A DNA stretch of 64,000 nt from Prochlorococcus marinus CUG1417. GTDB taxonomy: Bacteria > Cyanobacteriota > Cyanobacteriia > PCC-6307 > Cyanobiaceae. This document shows, piece by piece, positions 57,297 to 64,000 of the stretch. How positions within the stretch are numbered: position 1 is the stretch's first letter; the number at the start of each line of letters is the position of its first letter. The stretch covers positions 248,001 to 312,000 of the forward strand of contig NZ_JAAORN010000001.1 of assembly GCF_017695975.1 (NCBI RefSeq), given 5' to 3'. The notes under the pieces were generated by a model. The model saw only the letters and a list, made by a program, of their open reading frames with translations. It did not search any database and was not told the origin of the DNA. The position numbers were made by a program, and so were the translations under genes.

Positions 57297-57716
57297 ATGG
57301 TTGATTCTAAGAATAAAGTTAGTTCAATATTTATTAGAAATAGCATTGGTTTAGTTCTGTCAATAATCGTTCCAATTTGTATTTTTATAAAACAAGCAAA
57401 TGCTTTTCCTCATGAATGGGTGGGAGTCCCTAAAAGTGAATATGGAGAACAGTTGTGGGATAGACAAAGTATTAAAAGGAATGAGGATGGTTCTGTGAGA
57501 GTATTGAGTAAATATATTCCCAAAACAAAAAGTGAAATCACTAAAGATATTCTCTATACAATGGATATAAATTGTTTTGAAAAATCATTTAGAGATGTTG
57601 ATGTCTCTATAGATGAAGTGAATAGTAATTTTAATGATTTAGCTGATTGGCAAGATCCAAATGGAGATGAATTGATTTTGGGTGTTATTGGTCAAGTCTG
57701 CAGAATAGAAAACTAA
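57297..57716 (+). CDS. Secreted hypothetical protein with two cysteines
   Basis: The 139-residue protein has a signal peptide with a clear cleavage site (KQANA-FPHEW, near residue 36). The mature part is mixed alpha/beta; it holds two cysteines (CFEKSF and QVCRIEN) that could bond. The stretch EQLWDRQSIKRNEDGSVRVL weakly resembles surface-adhesin E-type domains, but I would not assign it. It stands alone between divergent TVP38 and convergent tRNA-Phe, and ends near two hairpins. Confidence 0.6.
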   Translation: MVDSKNKVSSIFIRNSIGLVLSIIVPICIFIKQANAFPHEWVGVPKSEYGEQLWDRQSIKRNEDGSVRVLSKYIPKTKSEITKDILYTMDINCFEKSFRDVDVSIDEVNSNFNDLADWQDPNGDELILGVIGQVCRIEN

Positions 57717-57742
57717 CAAATCTAAAATTCTAAAAACAAAAT

Positions 57743-57799
57743 AAAAAGTAAGTTTTTACTTTTTTAGAAAATATAAAACCCCTTCATAGAAGAGGTTTT
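57743..57799. terminator. Two tandem hairpins between a secreted-protein gene and tRNA-Phe
   Basis: Hairpin 1: AAAAAGTAA at 57743-57751 pairs with TTACTTTTT at 57756-57764. Hairpin 2: AAAACCCCTTC at 57775-57785 pairs with GAAGAGGTTTT at 57789-57799, with one G-T pair. They lie between the stop of the converging secreted-protein gene (57716) and the 3' end of tRNA-Phe (57805). Hairpin 1 with its T-rich arm could stop the forward transcript; hairpin 2 could stop the tRNA transcript. Confidence 0.6.
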
Positions 57800-57804
57800 A
57801 AAGG

Positions 57805-57877
57805 TGCCAGGACCCAGATTTGAACTGGGGACACGGCGATTTTCAGTCGCCTGCTCTACCAACTGAGCTATCCCGGC
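57805..57877 (-). tRNA. tRNA-Phe (GAA)
   Basis: On the minus strand this 73-base sequence forms a cloverleaf: acceptor GCCGGGA/TCCTGGC (one G-T pair), D arm TAGCTCAGTTGGTAGAGCA, anticodon stem GGCGA/TCGCC around loop CTGAAAA (anticodon GAA), T arm with GTTCAAATC, and discriminator A. A hairpin suited to termination follows. Confidence 0.95.
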
Positions 57878-57968
57878 TCTAACCTATATACTTTAAATTA
57901 AGATGTGTAGTTTGTGAAACCCTTTTAATTAAAAATTTTATATCTTCATCAAATATTTAAAAAAACTT

Positions 57969-59198
57969 TTATTTTGAGTTCATCGCTAACACGGCTGTAC
58001 CAAATGAAGTAGTTTTTTTACATGAAACTATTGGTATATTGATAATCTTTTCTCTTATTTTTCTCCACTGAGGGTTTTTTGAACCTCCACCAATAGTAAT
58101 AATTTTTTTTGGAAGTGAACCTGTTAGTTCGCCTAGCTTTTCCCATCCTTTCAATTCGATCTTAGCTAGACCCTCGAATAATGCATGTAAATAAAGTGAG
58201 TCGCTTACTGGCCTTGGACCAAGTATCGGCTGTAAATTAGAATCATTAACAGGAAATCTTTCTCCTTTACTATTAAGAGGCAAAAGATTTAAAGAAGTGT
58301 TTTTTGATGGATTTATTTGTCGACTGAGCTCTTTTATTTCTAAATCAGAGAAAAACTGAGATAATATACCACAGCCTGCGTTTGATGCTCCTCCACATAT
58401 CCAATTGCCATTTACTCTATGGTTTGTAATTCCTTGTTTTTTTATAGGATTATCAATAATTTTCTTAACTACAATAGTTGTTCCTAAAACTGTGAGACCA
58501 TCTTCTTTTCCTAAACCTGCAGCTATTACACTTGCATTAGAGTCAGTAGTGCCTGAGATTAATATTAATTTCTTATTAAGGTTAAATCTCTCTGCTAAAT
58601 CAAAATTCACTTGTCCAATAATTTTCCCACTTTTTATTATTTGAGGCAGGCATTTTCCCCATGAAGTATTGAGATAGCTTTTTGGCCATGATTCTTTTTT
58701 TAGATCCCAACCAAGTTTTAGATTATTACCTTCTTCTCCATAAGTCCAATCTTTTAAAAACCAACCAGTGATCCAATCAGATTGATGTCGTAAAAGTATA
58801 TTTGTCCCATATTTATCTATTAGCTTTAATGCTTTAGCAAGACTACTGTATGGAGTTCGCAGATGATTTTCTCCAGAAGTTAATGATTCAAGAAGGATCT
58901 TATGTTCATTACATGCTTGGTCATAAGATATTGCTTCTCCTATTGGCTCTCCTCGTAAATTCGATGCTGTTAAAGTTCCTGATGTGCCAGATATAGCCAA
59001 TTTTTGAAGGTTACTTTTAACCTCAATAGGTAAACATTCTAAGAGTTTTTCACAAGAATTGATCCAAGAATTTGGATTTTTAAAGCTACATAAATAAGGA
59101 ACTGAATTTGAATATATCAATTCTTTATGAAAATTTATTATAGATATTCTTGCGCCACTAGTTCCAAAATCTAATCCCCCATAAAAATTATCAGGCAT
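57969..59198 (-). CDS. FGGY-family carbohydrate kinase, likely D-ribulose kinase
   Basis: The 409-residue sugar kinase has the ASKHA opening YGGLDFGTSGARISII and a second phosphate motif VLGTTIVVKKI, with ITIGGGSKNPQW near the C-terminus. Its compact length fits the cyanobacterial/plant type (SePSK and AtXK-1) shown to phosphorylate D-ribulose rather than xylulose. The pentose source in Prochlorococcus is unclear. It lies 13 bases after metK on the same strand and may be co-transcribed with it. Confidence 0.75.
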   Translation of the reverse strand: MPDNFYGGLDFGTSGARISIINFHKELIYSNSVPYLCSFKNPNSWINSCEKLLECLPIEVKSNLQKLAISGTSGTLTASNLRGEPIGEAISYDQACNEHKILLESLTSGENHLRTPYSSLAKALKLIDKYGTNILLRHQSDWITGWFLKDWTYGEEGNNLKLGWDLKKESWPKSYLNTSWGKCLPQIIKSGKIIGQVNFDLAERFNLNKKLILISGTTDSNASVIAAGLGKEDGLTVLGTTIVVKKIIDNPIKKQGITNHRVNGNWICGGASNAGCGILSQFFSDLEIKELSRQINPSKNTSLNLLPLNSKGERFPVNDSNLQPILGPRPVSDSLYLHALFEGLAKIELKGWEKLGELTGSLPKKIITIGGGSKNPQWRKIREKIINIPIVSCKKTTSFGTAVLAMNSK

Positions 59199-59211
59199 AG
59201 AATAAATATTT

Positions 59212-60453
59212 TTATAAAAATACTTTGGAAGCCTCAGATAATTGGGCTGCTTTTACTTCTACCTTTTCCCAAGGGAGATCTAGATCTCTTCTGCCAAAAT
59301 GTCCATAGGATGCAGTCTTTCTGAAAAATGTACCACCCATTTTTTTTGGTAGATTTCTTAAGTTAAATTCTTTTATTATTGCTGCAGGTCTTAAATCAAA
59401 GTGTTTTTTAATAAGCTCAGTTAAATTAGCTTGTGAAATAATACCAGTATCAAAAGTATCAACGAGAATTGAAATTGGTTTTGCTACGCCAATTGCATAA
59501 CTTAATTGTACTTCTGCTTTTTTTGCTAATTTTGCCTCAACTATACTTTTAGCCACATAACGTGCAGCATAAGCGGCTGATCTATCTACTTTAGTAGGAT
59601 CTTTCCCCGAGAATGCCCCTCCTCCGTGTCTTGCGTATCCTCCGTAAGTGTCTACAATAATTTTTCTACCAGTAAGCCCCGCATCTCCTTGCGGACCTCC
59701 TACTACAAATTTTCCAGTAGGGTTTACTAGAAACCTTGTTTTGTGAATATTTGGTTTGATTTCTAGATCTTCAGTAGCAGGAATTACAACATGCGTCCAT
59801 AAATCTTCTTTTATTCTTTGACGAATTTCTTCTTCATTTGTTATTCCATCAATCTCAGGATTATGTTGAGTTGAAATTAAAATCGTATTAATAGAAACAG
59901 GCAACCCTTTTTTATAATCAATACTTACTTGAGTTTTACCATCAGGGAGTAGATAATTAAGGACTTCTTCATGCCTCACTTTGGCAAGTTGAATGGCTAA
60001 TCTATGAGCTAAGCTAATCGGTAAGGGCATTAATTCAGGCGTCTCATCGCATGCATAGCCGAACATTATGCCTTGGTCACCAGCACCGGTATTATCTTCC
60101 AAATCATCGTTATCATCATCTGCTTCGTTAACTCCTTGTGAAATATCTGGTGATTGCTCGTCAAGTGCTACTAAAACAGCACAACTGTTTGCGTCAAAAC
60201 CACCAGCTCTATAGCCTTCATATCCAATTTCTTTAATTACATTTCTTACAAGTTTGATGTAATCGACTTTTGCTTTTGAAGTTATTTCTCCAGTAAGTAA
60301 ACAAAGACCCGTATTAACAACAGTTTCGCATGCAACTCTGCTTTCTGGATCTTCTGTTAATAAAGCATCTAAAACAGCGTCACTAATTTGATCACATATT
60401 TTGTCTGGATGACCCTCAGTTACGGATTCAGAAGTGAAAATGAAATCACTCAT
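59212..60453 (-). CDS. metK: S-adenosylmethionine synthetase
   Basis: MetK forms SAM from methionine and ATP. The 413-residue enzyme shows [31 protein letters not shown] (the methionine-binding hexapeptide) and [16 protein letters not shown] (the second nucleotide motif). The length is normal. It faces ribosomal protein S1 upstream on the same strand, with 136 bases between. Confidence 0.98.
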   Translation of the reverse strand: MSDFIFTSESVTEGHPDKICDQISDAVLDALLTEDPESRVACETVVNTGLCLLTGEITSKAKVDYIKLVRNVIKEIGYEGYRAGGFDANSCAVLVALDEQSPDISQGVNEADDDNDDLEDNTGAGDQGIMFGYACDETPELMPLPISLAHRLAIQLAKVRHEEVLNYLLPDGKTQVSIDYKKGLPVSINTILISTQHNPEIDGITNEEEIRQRIKEDLWTHVVIPATEDLEIKPNIHKTRFLVNPTGKFVVGGPQGDAGLTGRKIIVDTYGGYARHGGGAFSGKDPTKVDRSAAYAARYVAKSIVEAKLAKKAEVQLSYAIGVAKPISILVDTFDTGIISQANLTELIKKHFDLRPAAIIKEFNLRNLPKKMGGTFFRKTASYGHFGRRDLDLPWEKVEVKAAQLSEASKVFL

Positions 60454-60589
60454 TTAAAATAATATTGAAATTAGACTTTATCCTAAATTAGACTATCGTT
60501 ACAAATCAATCATTGTAAATTAAAAAATACTTGCAAGAGAAATACAAGACTTAAATTCCGATATTCGCGCACAAAATAAATAAGTGAAT

Positions 60590-61681
60590 TTATTCTGTTT
60601 CAGCTGAATCTGTTGACATCTCTTCGTTATCGTCAGTTTGCTCAAATAACATTTGTTTGTATTTTGCAGCCATTTCTTCAGCCTTACTAAAAACTTTTTG
60701 AGGGTCAGATAGCATATCGCCTGGTTCGGGTTCAAGTGCTTTAGTAGATAATGAAATTCGTCCTCTTTCTGAATCAAGGTCAATTATCATGACTTTCATT
60801 TGGTCATTCACATTTAAAATATTATGAGGAGTTTCAATATGTTCATGACTGATTTCAGAGATGTGCAATAGACCACTAACTCCACCAATGTCAATAAAGG
60901 CTCCATAGGGTTTAATACCTTTTACAGAACCAACAACAACTTCCCCCACCTCAAGTCGGTTCATTTTTTTCTCAACTAAAGCTCTTCTATGACTTAGTAC
61001 TAATCTATTTCTCTCTTCGTCAACTTCAAGAAATTTTAAAGGTAAATATTCACCCTCTAAGTCATCTTTAATTTTTCGAGCGCTTATATGAGAACCTGGG
61101 ATAAAACCTCTTAAGCCTTCTACCCTAACAAGAGCTCCGCCTCGGTTTGTTGCAAAAACTTCAGAATATATAGTTGCATCTTCTTTCTGGAGTTGTCTAA
61201 CCCTTTCCCATGCTCTTTGATATTCAATTCTTCTAATGGAGAGAGCTAATTGGCCATCTTCATTTTCTTCGCTCATTATGAAGAATTCTCTACTTTCTGA
61301 AGGTTGTAAGACATCATTAAGTCCTTCAACTCTATTTATTGAAACTTCCTGAACAGGCATAAAAGCAGCTGTTTTAGCCCCTATATCTATCATGGCTCCT
61401 TTGGGCTCTAGAGCAAAAACGGTACCTTTTACTAGATCGCCAGGCTTAAAGTTATAGTCATACTTACCTAAAAGTGATGCAAATTCTTCTTGAGTAAATC
61501 CTGCATTGTCAAAATCTGTATTTGTTCTGCTAGAGGAAGAATCTGCTGAAGGGATATCGCTCTTCTCGAATGATAAATCTTCCTCATTTTGGGATGCTGA
61601 ATTATTATCTAACTCAGAAGAATTTTTAATTTCTTGATCCTCAGAAAGTTCTTTAATGGTTTGGGAAGAATTTTCGTTCAT
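60590..61681 (-). CDS. rps1: 30S ribosomal protein S1
   Basis: The 363-residue protein is the cyanobacterial short S1, with three S1 RNA-binding domains: about 77-150 (PGDLVKGTVFALEPKGAMID), about 165-230 (GALVRVEGLRGFIPGSHIS) and about 245-315 (GEVVVGSVKGIKPYGAFID). The N-terminal 70 residues are acidic and disordered. It binds mRNA and aids initiation, which matters in a genome with weak Shine-Dalgarno sites. It lies between metK and nrdR on the same strand. Confidence 0.95.
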   Translation of the reverse strand: MNENSSQTIKELSEDQEIKNSSELDNNSASQNEEDLSFEKSDIPSADSSSSRTNTDFDNAGFTQEEFASLLGKYDYNFKPGDLVKGTVFALEPKGAMIDIGAKTAAFMPVQEVSINRVEGLNDVLQPSESREFFIMSEENEDGQLALSIRRIEYQRAWERVRQLQKEDATIYSEVFATNRGGALVRVEGLRGFIPGSHISARKIKDDLEGEYLPLKFLEVDEERNRLVLSHRRALVEKKMNRLEVGEVVVGSVKGIKPYGAFIDIGGVSGLLHISEISHEHIETPHNILNVNDQMKVMIIDLDSERGRISLSTKALEPEPGDMLSDPQKVFSKAEEMAAKYKQMLFEQTDDNEEMSTDSAETE

Positions 61682-61790
61682 TTGTTGTATCGCAGACTAC
61701 CTAAGGTAGTTAGAAAGGAATGCTACTAGCCTGCAAACCAATAGCAAAAAACATTTGTGATATGTATTCTACACTTTAAGATGCTTTATT

Positions 61791-62270
61791 TTATGAAATT
61801 GAAGCTAATTGGTTTTTAGAACTTCCTTTTAGAGATTCAAGAGTAGAAATAAAATCTTTTACCCCATTAAATTTCCTGTAAACTGAGGCGTATCTTATAT
61901 ATGCAACTTCGTTTTCTTTCCTAAGATTTTTAAGTATTAACTCTCCGATATGTGAAGACTTAATATCTTTATTAGAGTCTTGAACGATTTGTGATTCAAT
62001 TCCATCTACGAAATTAATAATTGCTTCACTACTGAAATTAGTCTTTTCGCAAGCTCTTGATATACCGGTAAATAGTTTTTGTTTATCAAATAATTCTCTG
62101 CTACCGTCTTTTTTTATAACTGAAACTGGCATTGATTCAACTCTTTCATAAGTTGTAAATCTAAAGCTGCAATTTAAGCACTCTCTTCTTCTTCGAACAC
62201 TTTTACCACTATCAGCAGATCTTGATTCCAAAACTCTGCTATCTGTATTTTGACAGGTTGGGCACTGCAT
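61791..62270 (-). CDS. nrdR: Transcriptional repressor NrdR
   Basis: NrdR represses ribonucleotide reductase genes in response to ATP/dATP. The protein, 159 residues from the ATG at 62270, has the zinc ribbon [15 protein letters not shown] ... [13 protein letters not shown] and an ATP-cone domain ([19 protein letters not shown]). The frame continues upstream to 62300, but the family begins at MQCPTCQ. It lies 109 bases upstream of rps1 on the same strand, after a bidirectional terminator near psbT. Confidence 0.95.
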   Translation of the reverse strand: MQCPTCQNTDSRVLESRSADSGKSVRRRRECLNCSFRFTTYERVESMPVSVIKKDGSRELFDKQKLFTGISRACEKTNFSSEAIINFVDGIESQIVQDSNKDIKSSHIGELILKNLRKENEVAYIRYASVYRKFNGVKDFISTLESLKGSSKNQLASIS

Positions 62271-62328
62271 GTGGTGAAATAAGCTGCTCTTCAACTCCAA
62301 TACTAGAGTAATATCTTAATTATGAAAA

Positions 62329-62366
62329 GTAAAAAAAAACCTCTTGTTAAAGAGGTTTTTTTTTCT
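62329..62366. terminator. Bidirectional terminator between psbT and nrdR
   Basis: AACCTCT at 62338-62344 and AGAGGTT at 62351-62357 form a 7-bp stem with a 6-base loop, flanked by nine A's on the left and a run of T's on the right. On the minus strand it ends the psbB-psbT transcript, with U's on the 3' side; on the plus strand it also fits the rule. It lies just past the psbT stop codon at 62371. Confidence 0.88.
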
Positions 62367-62370
62367 AAGT

Positions 62371-62469
62371 TCATTTTCTATCAAATTTAGGTGGATCTCT
62401 AAAGGCGACAGCAAAGAATAATGTAACAACTGCGAGAGTGAGAATAAGAACGTAAGCGAAAGCTTCCAT
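62371..62469 (-). CDS. psbT: Photosystem II protein PsbT
   Basis: PsbT is a 32-residue single-helix PSII subunit near QA. On the minus strand it starts [20 protein letters not shown] and ends [10 protein letters not shown], the family pattern. It lies 23 bases after psbB, the arrangement kept in cyanobacteria and chloroplasts, and ends at a strong terminator. Confidence 0.97.
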   Translation of the reverse strand: MEAFAYVLILTLAVVTLFFAVAFRDPPKFDRK

Positions 62470-62492
62470 AAGATTAAGTAATAAAGTTTAGT

Positions 62493-64000
62493 TTAAACCC
62501 TTCCTGGGATTCTTCTTGTGGTTTCATCACCAAGCTTCTTGAATAAACCAAATTCAACTTGGTCGCCAATCTCAGCATCAATACCAGCAAAGGAATTTCT
62601 GTAAAGAGTTCTTGAAGCGTGCCACCAGTGGCCAAACAAGAATAGCAAGCCGAAACATAAATGAGCATATGTAAACCACGCTCTTGGTGAGCTTCGGAAT
62701 ACACCGTCGGATTTATAAGTCTCTCTGTCAAACTTGAATGCTTCTCCAAGTTGAGCCTTTCTAGCTAATCTTTTGACTACTGCAGGATCAGTAAATGTTT
62801 GACCATTAAGATCTCCACCATAGATAGTTGCAGTGATGCCAGTCTGTTCAAATGAATACTTTGCTTCAGCTCTTCTAAATGGAATATCTGCTCTTACATT
62901 ACCTTCTTTGTCTTCAAGGATGACAGGAAAGTTTTCAAAGAAATTAGGTATTCTTCTAACTTCTAACTCGTTACCTTCTTTATCTTGAAAAGCAATATGA
63001 CCTTGCCACCCAGTTGGTAAACCATCACCATTAACGAGAGCTCCAACTCTGAATAGACCACCTTTTGCAGGGCTATTCCCAACATAATCGTAGAAGGCTA
63101 ATTTCTCCGGAATTGATGCATATGCCTCTTCTTTAGTGGCACCATCGTCGATAGCAGCTTGAACCCTTCTATTGATTTCAGTTTTGAAGTAGCCGGAATC
63201 CCATTGGTACCTGGTAGGACCAAATAATTCGACTGGGGTTGTTGCTGAACCGTACCACATTGTTCCTGAAACAACAAAAGAAACAAATAAAACAGCAGCT
63301 AGAGCGCTAGCTAGAACTCCTTCAAGACTTCCAAGTTTTAATGCTCTATAAAGTCTTTCTCCAGGTCTATTGGTAATGTGAAAAATACCCCCAATAATCC
63401 CCATAAGTCCAGCAGCAATATGATTAGCAACAATTCCTCCAGGGTTAAAGGGGTTAAATCCTTCCACTCCCCAAGAAGGTGCTACAGGCTCCACATGGCC
63501 AGTTAAACCATAAGGATCAGAAACCCAGATCCCAACGTTTGCGCAGTGAAAAGCACCAAAACCAAAGCATGTAAGTCCAGCTAGAAGGAGGTGAATTCCA
63601 AATATTCTTGGCAAATCAAGAGCAGGTTCACCAGTTCTTGAATCTTCCCATAGATCTAAATCCCAGTATGTCCAGTGCCAAATAGAAGCCAACATCAATA
63701 GTCCACTAAAAACTATGTGTGCTGCTGCAACACCTTCAAAACTCCAGAATCCAGGATCAACTCCTGTAGCACCCGTAATATCCCATCCGTTCCAACTACT
63801 TGTGATACCAAGTCTTGCCATGAAAGGCATAACGTACATTCCCTGTCTCCACATAGGATTGAGAACAGCATCAGAAGGATCAAAAATGGCTAATTCATAA
63901 AGAGCCATAGAACCGGCCCAGCCGGCTAATAATGCAGTATGCATAAGATGCACAGCGAGTAGTCGACCTGGGTCGTTAATAACTACCGTGTGAACTCGAT
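62493..64000 (-). CDS. psbB: Photosystem II CP47 chlorophyll apoprotein (partial)
   Basis: CP47 is the inner antenna of PSII. The window holds about 502 residues of the gene, missing only the first few: at the edge it reads [20 protein letters not shown], which is the usual start after MGLPWY. Six membrane helices, many His ligands ([16 protein letters not shown]) and the large lumenal loop are present. The C-terminus ends TTRRIPGRV. It is cotranscribed with psbT. The start lies beyond position 64000. Confidence 0.97.
   Translation of the reverse strand, partial: RVHTVVINDPGRLLAVHLMHTALLAGWAGSMALYELAIFDPSDAVLNPMWRQGMYVMPFMARLGITSSWNGWDITGATGVDPGFWSFEGVAAAHIVFSGLLMLASIWHWTYWDLDLWEDSRTGEPALDLPRIFGIHLLLAGLTCFGFGAFHCANVGIWVSDPYGLTGHVEPVAPSWGVEGFNPFNPGGIVANHIAAGLMGIIGGIFHITNRPGERLYRALKLGSLEGVLASALAAVLFVSFVVSGTMWYGSATTPVELFGPTRYQWDSGYFKTEINRRVQAAIDDGATKEEAYASIPEKLAFYDYVGNSPAKGGLFRVGALVNGDGLPTGWQGHIAFQDKEGNELEVRRIPNFFENFPVILEDKEGNVRADIPFRRAEAKYSFEQTGITATIYGGDLNGQTFTDPAVVKRLARKAQLGEAFKFDRETYKSDGVFRSSPRAWFTYAHLCFGLLFLFGHWWHASRTLYRNSFAGIDAEIGDQVEFGLFKKLGDETTRRIPGRV

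Noticed and set aside
60468-60494. Direct repeat AAATTAGACT at 60468 and 60485 upstream of metK
   Set aside because: Ten bases with a 17-base period in AT-rich intergenic DNA is weak evidence for a binding site; no partner motif seen elsewhere in the window.
60520-60783. 87-residue minus-strand ORF overlapping the end of rps1
   Set aside because: Out of frame with rps1, low complexity Lys/Leu/Gln composition, and shadow of a real gene.
1-64000. CRISPR arrays, transposases, integrases, phage genes and restriction or defence clusters
   Set aside because: No regular repeat-spacer series or such coding motif was found; the whole window reads as core chromosome.

Overview
The window is a stretch of core chromosome from a high-light-adapted Prochlorococcus, close to the MED4 type. 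The evidence is AT-rich DNA (about one third GC by eye), very tight gene packing, short photosystem II genes (psbH, psbN, psbI, psbK, psbEFLJ, psbT, psbB), the ndhCKJ operon, chlD, and above all a lone, eroded phycoerythrin beta gene (cpeB) with no alpha subunit beside it. A photolyase gene also fits a high-light strain. I see no insertion sequence, integrase, phage gene, CRISPR array or base-composition island.

Layout. 1-4100: ntcA with its control region, DUF3084, a RuvC-like gene, DUF3146, pth, then psbH<>psbN and psbI. 4114-10860: a DUF3769 outer-membrane-type protein, leuD-leuC, cinA, glyA and tRNA-Arg. 10945-20056: small conserved proteins, murJ, sfsA, the ammonium transporter amt under a clear NtcA box, ispH, a DoxX-like protein, purH, an esterase and DUF3155. 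20057-26000: a possible structured RNA, a Hik2-like histidine kinase, cobS, tgt, psbK, a Gfo/Idh oxidoreductase, a CorC-like protein and tRNA-Met. 26137-34030: pyrE, ygfZ-like, a RecB-like nuclease, a phosphohexomutase, rdgB, a carotenoid oxygenase, hisB and fabI. 34135-43973: thioredoxin-like, a DegT aminotransferase, photolyase, Nudix, folK, chlD, an Mla-type lipid-transport pair and a YvcK-like protein. 43970-48002: ndhC-ndhK-ndhJ facing rubredoxin-ycf48-psbEFLJ. 48046-56395: mtnP, an NDH-SelD fusion, CCA transferase, a UvrD/PcrA helicase, and the remnant cpeB-cpeS locus. 56514-64000: a TVP38 protein, a secreted protein, tRNA-Phe, a FGGY kinase, metK, rps1, nrdR, psbT and a psbB cut off by the window edge.

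How the genes work together. The unifying theme is photosynthesis with nitrogen economy. NtcA (gene 1) probably controls its own promoter and that of amt. The rubredoxin-ycf48-psbEFLJ block provides PSII assembly factors and cytochrome b559; psbB-psbT, psbH, psbN, psbI and psbK add further PSII parts. chlD feeds chlorophyll synthesis and ndhCKJ feeds cyclic electron flow.

I found no convincing new multi-gene system. The least explained items are non-coding: a potential multi-hairpin RNA at 20152-20229, a 10-bp inverted repeat upstream of ntcA, a terminator-like hairpin in the amt leader, and a palindrome holding mirrored -10 boxes between psbH and psbN. The degenerate cpeB/cpeS locus with an overlapping 59-residue ORF is the most interesting coding region.
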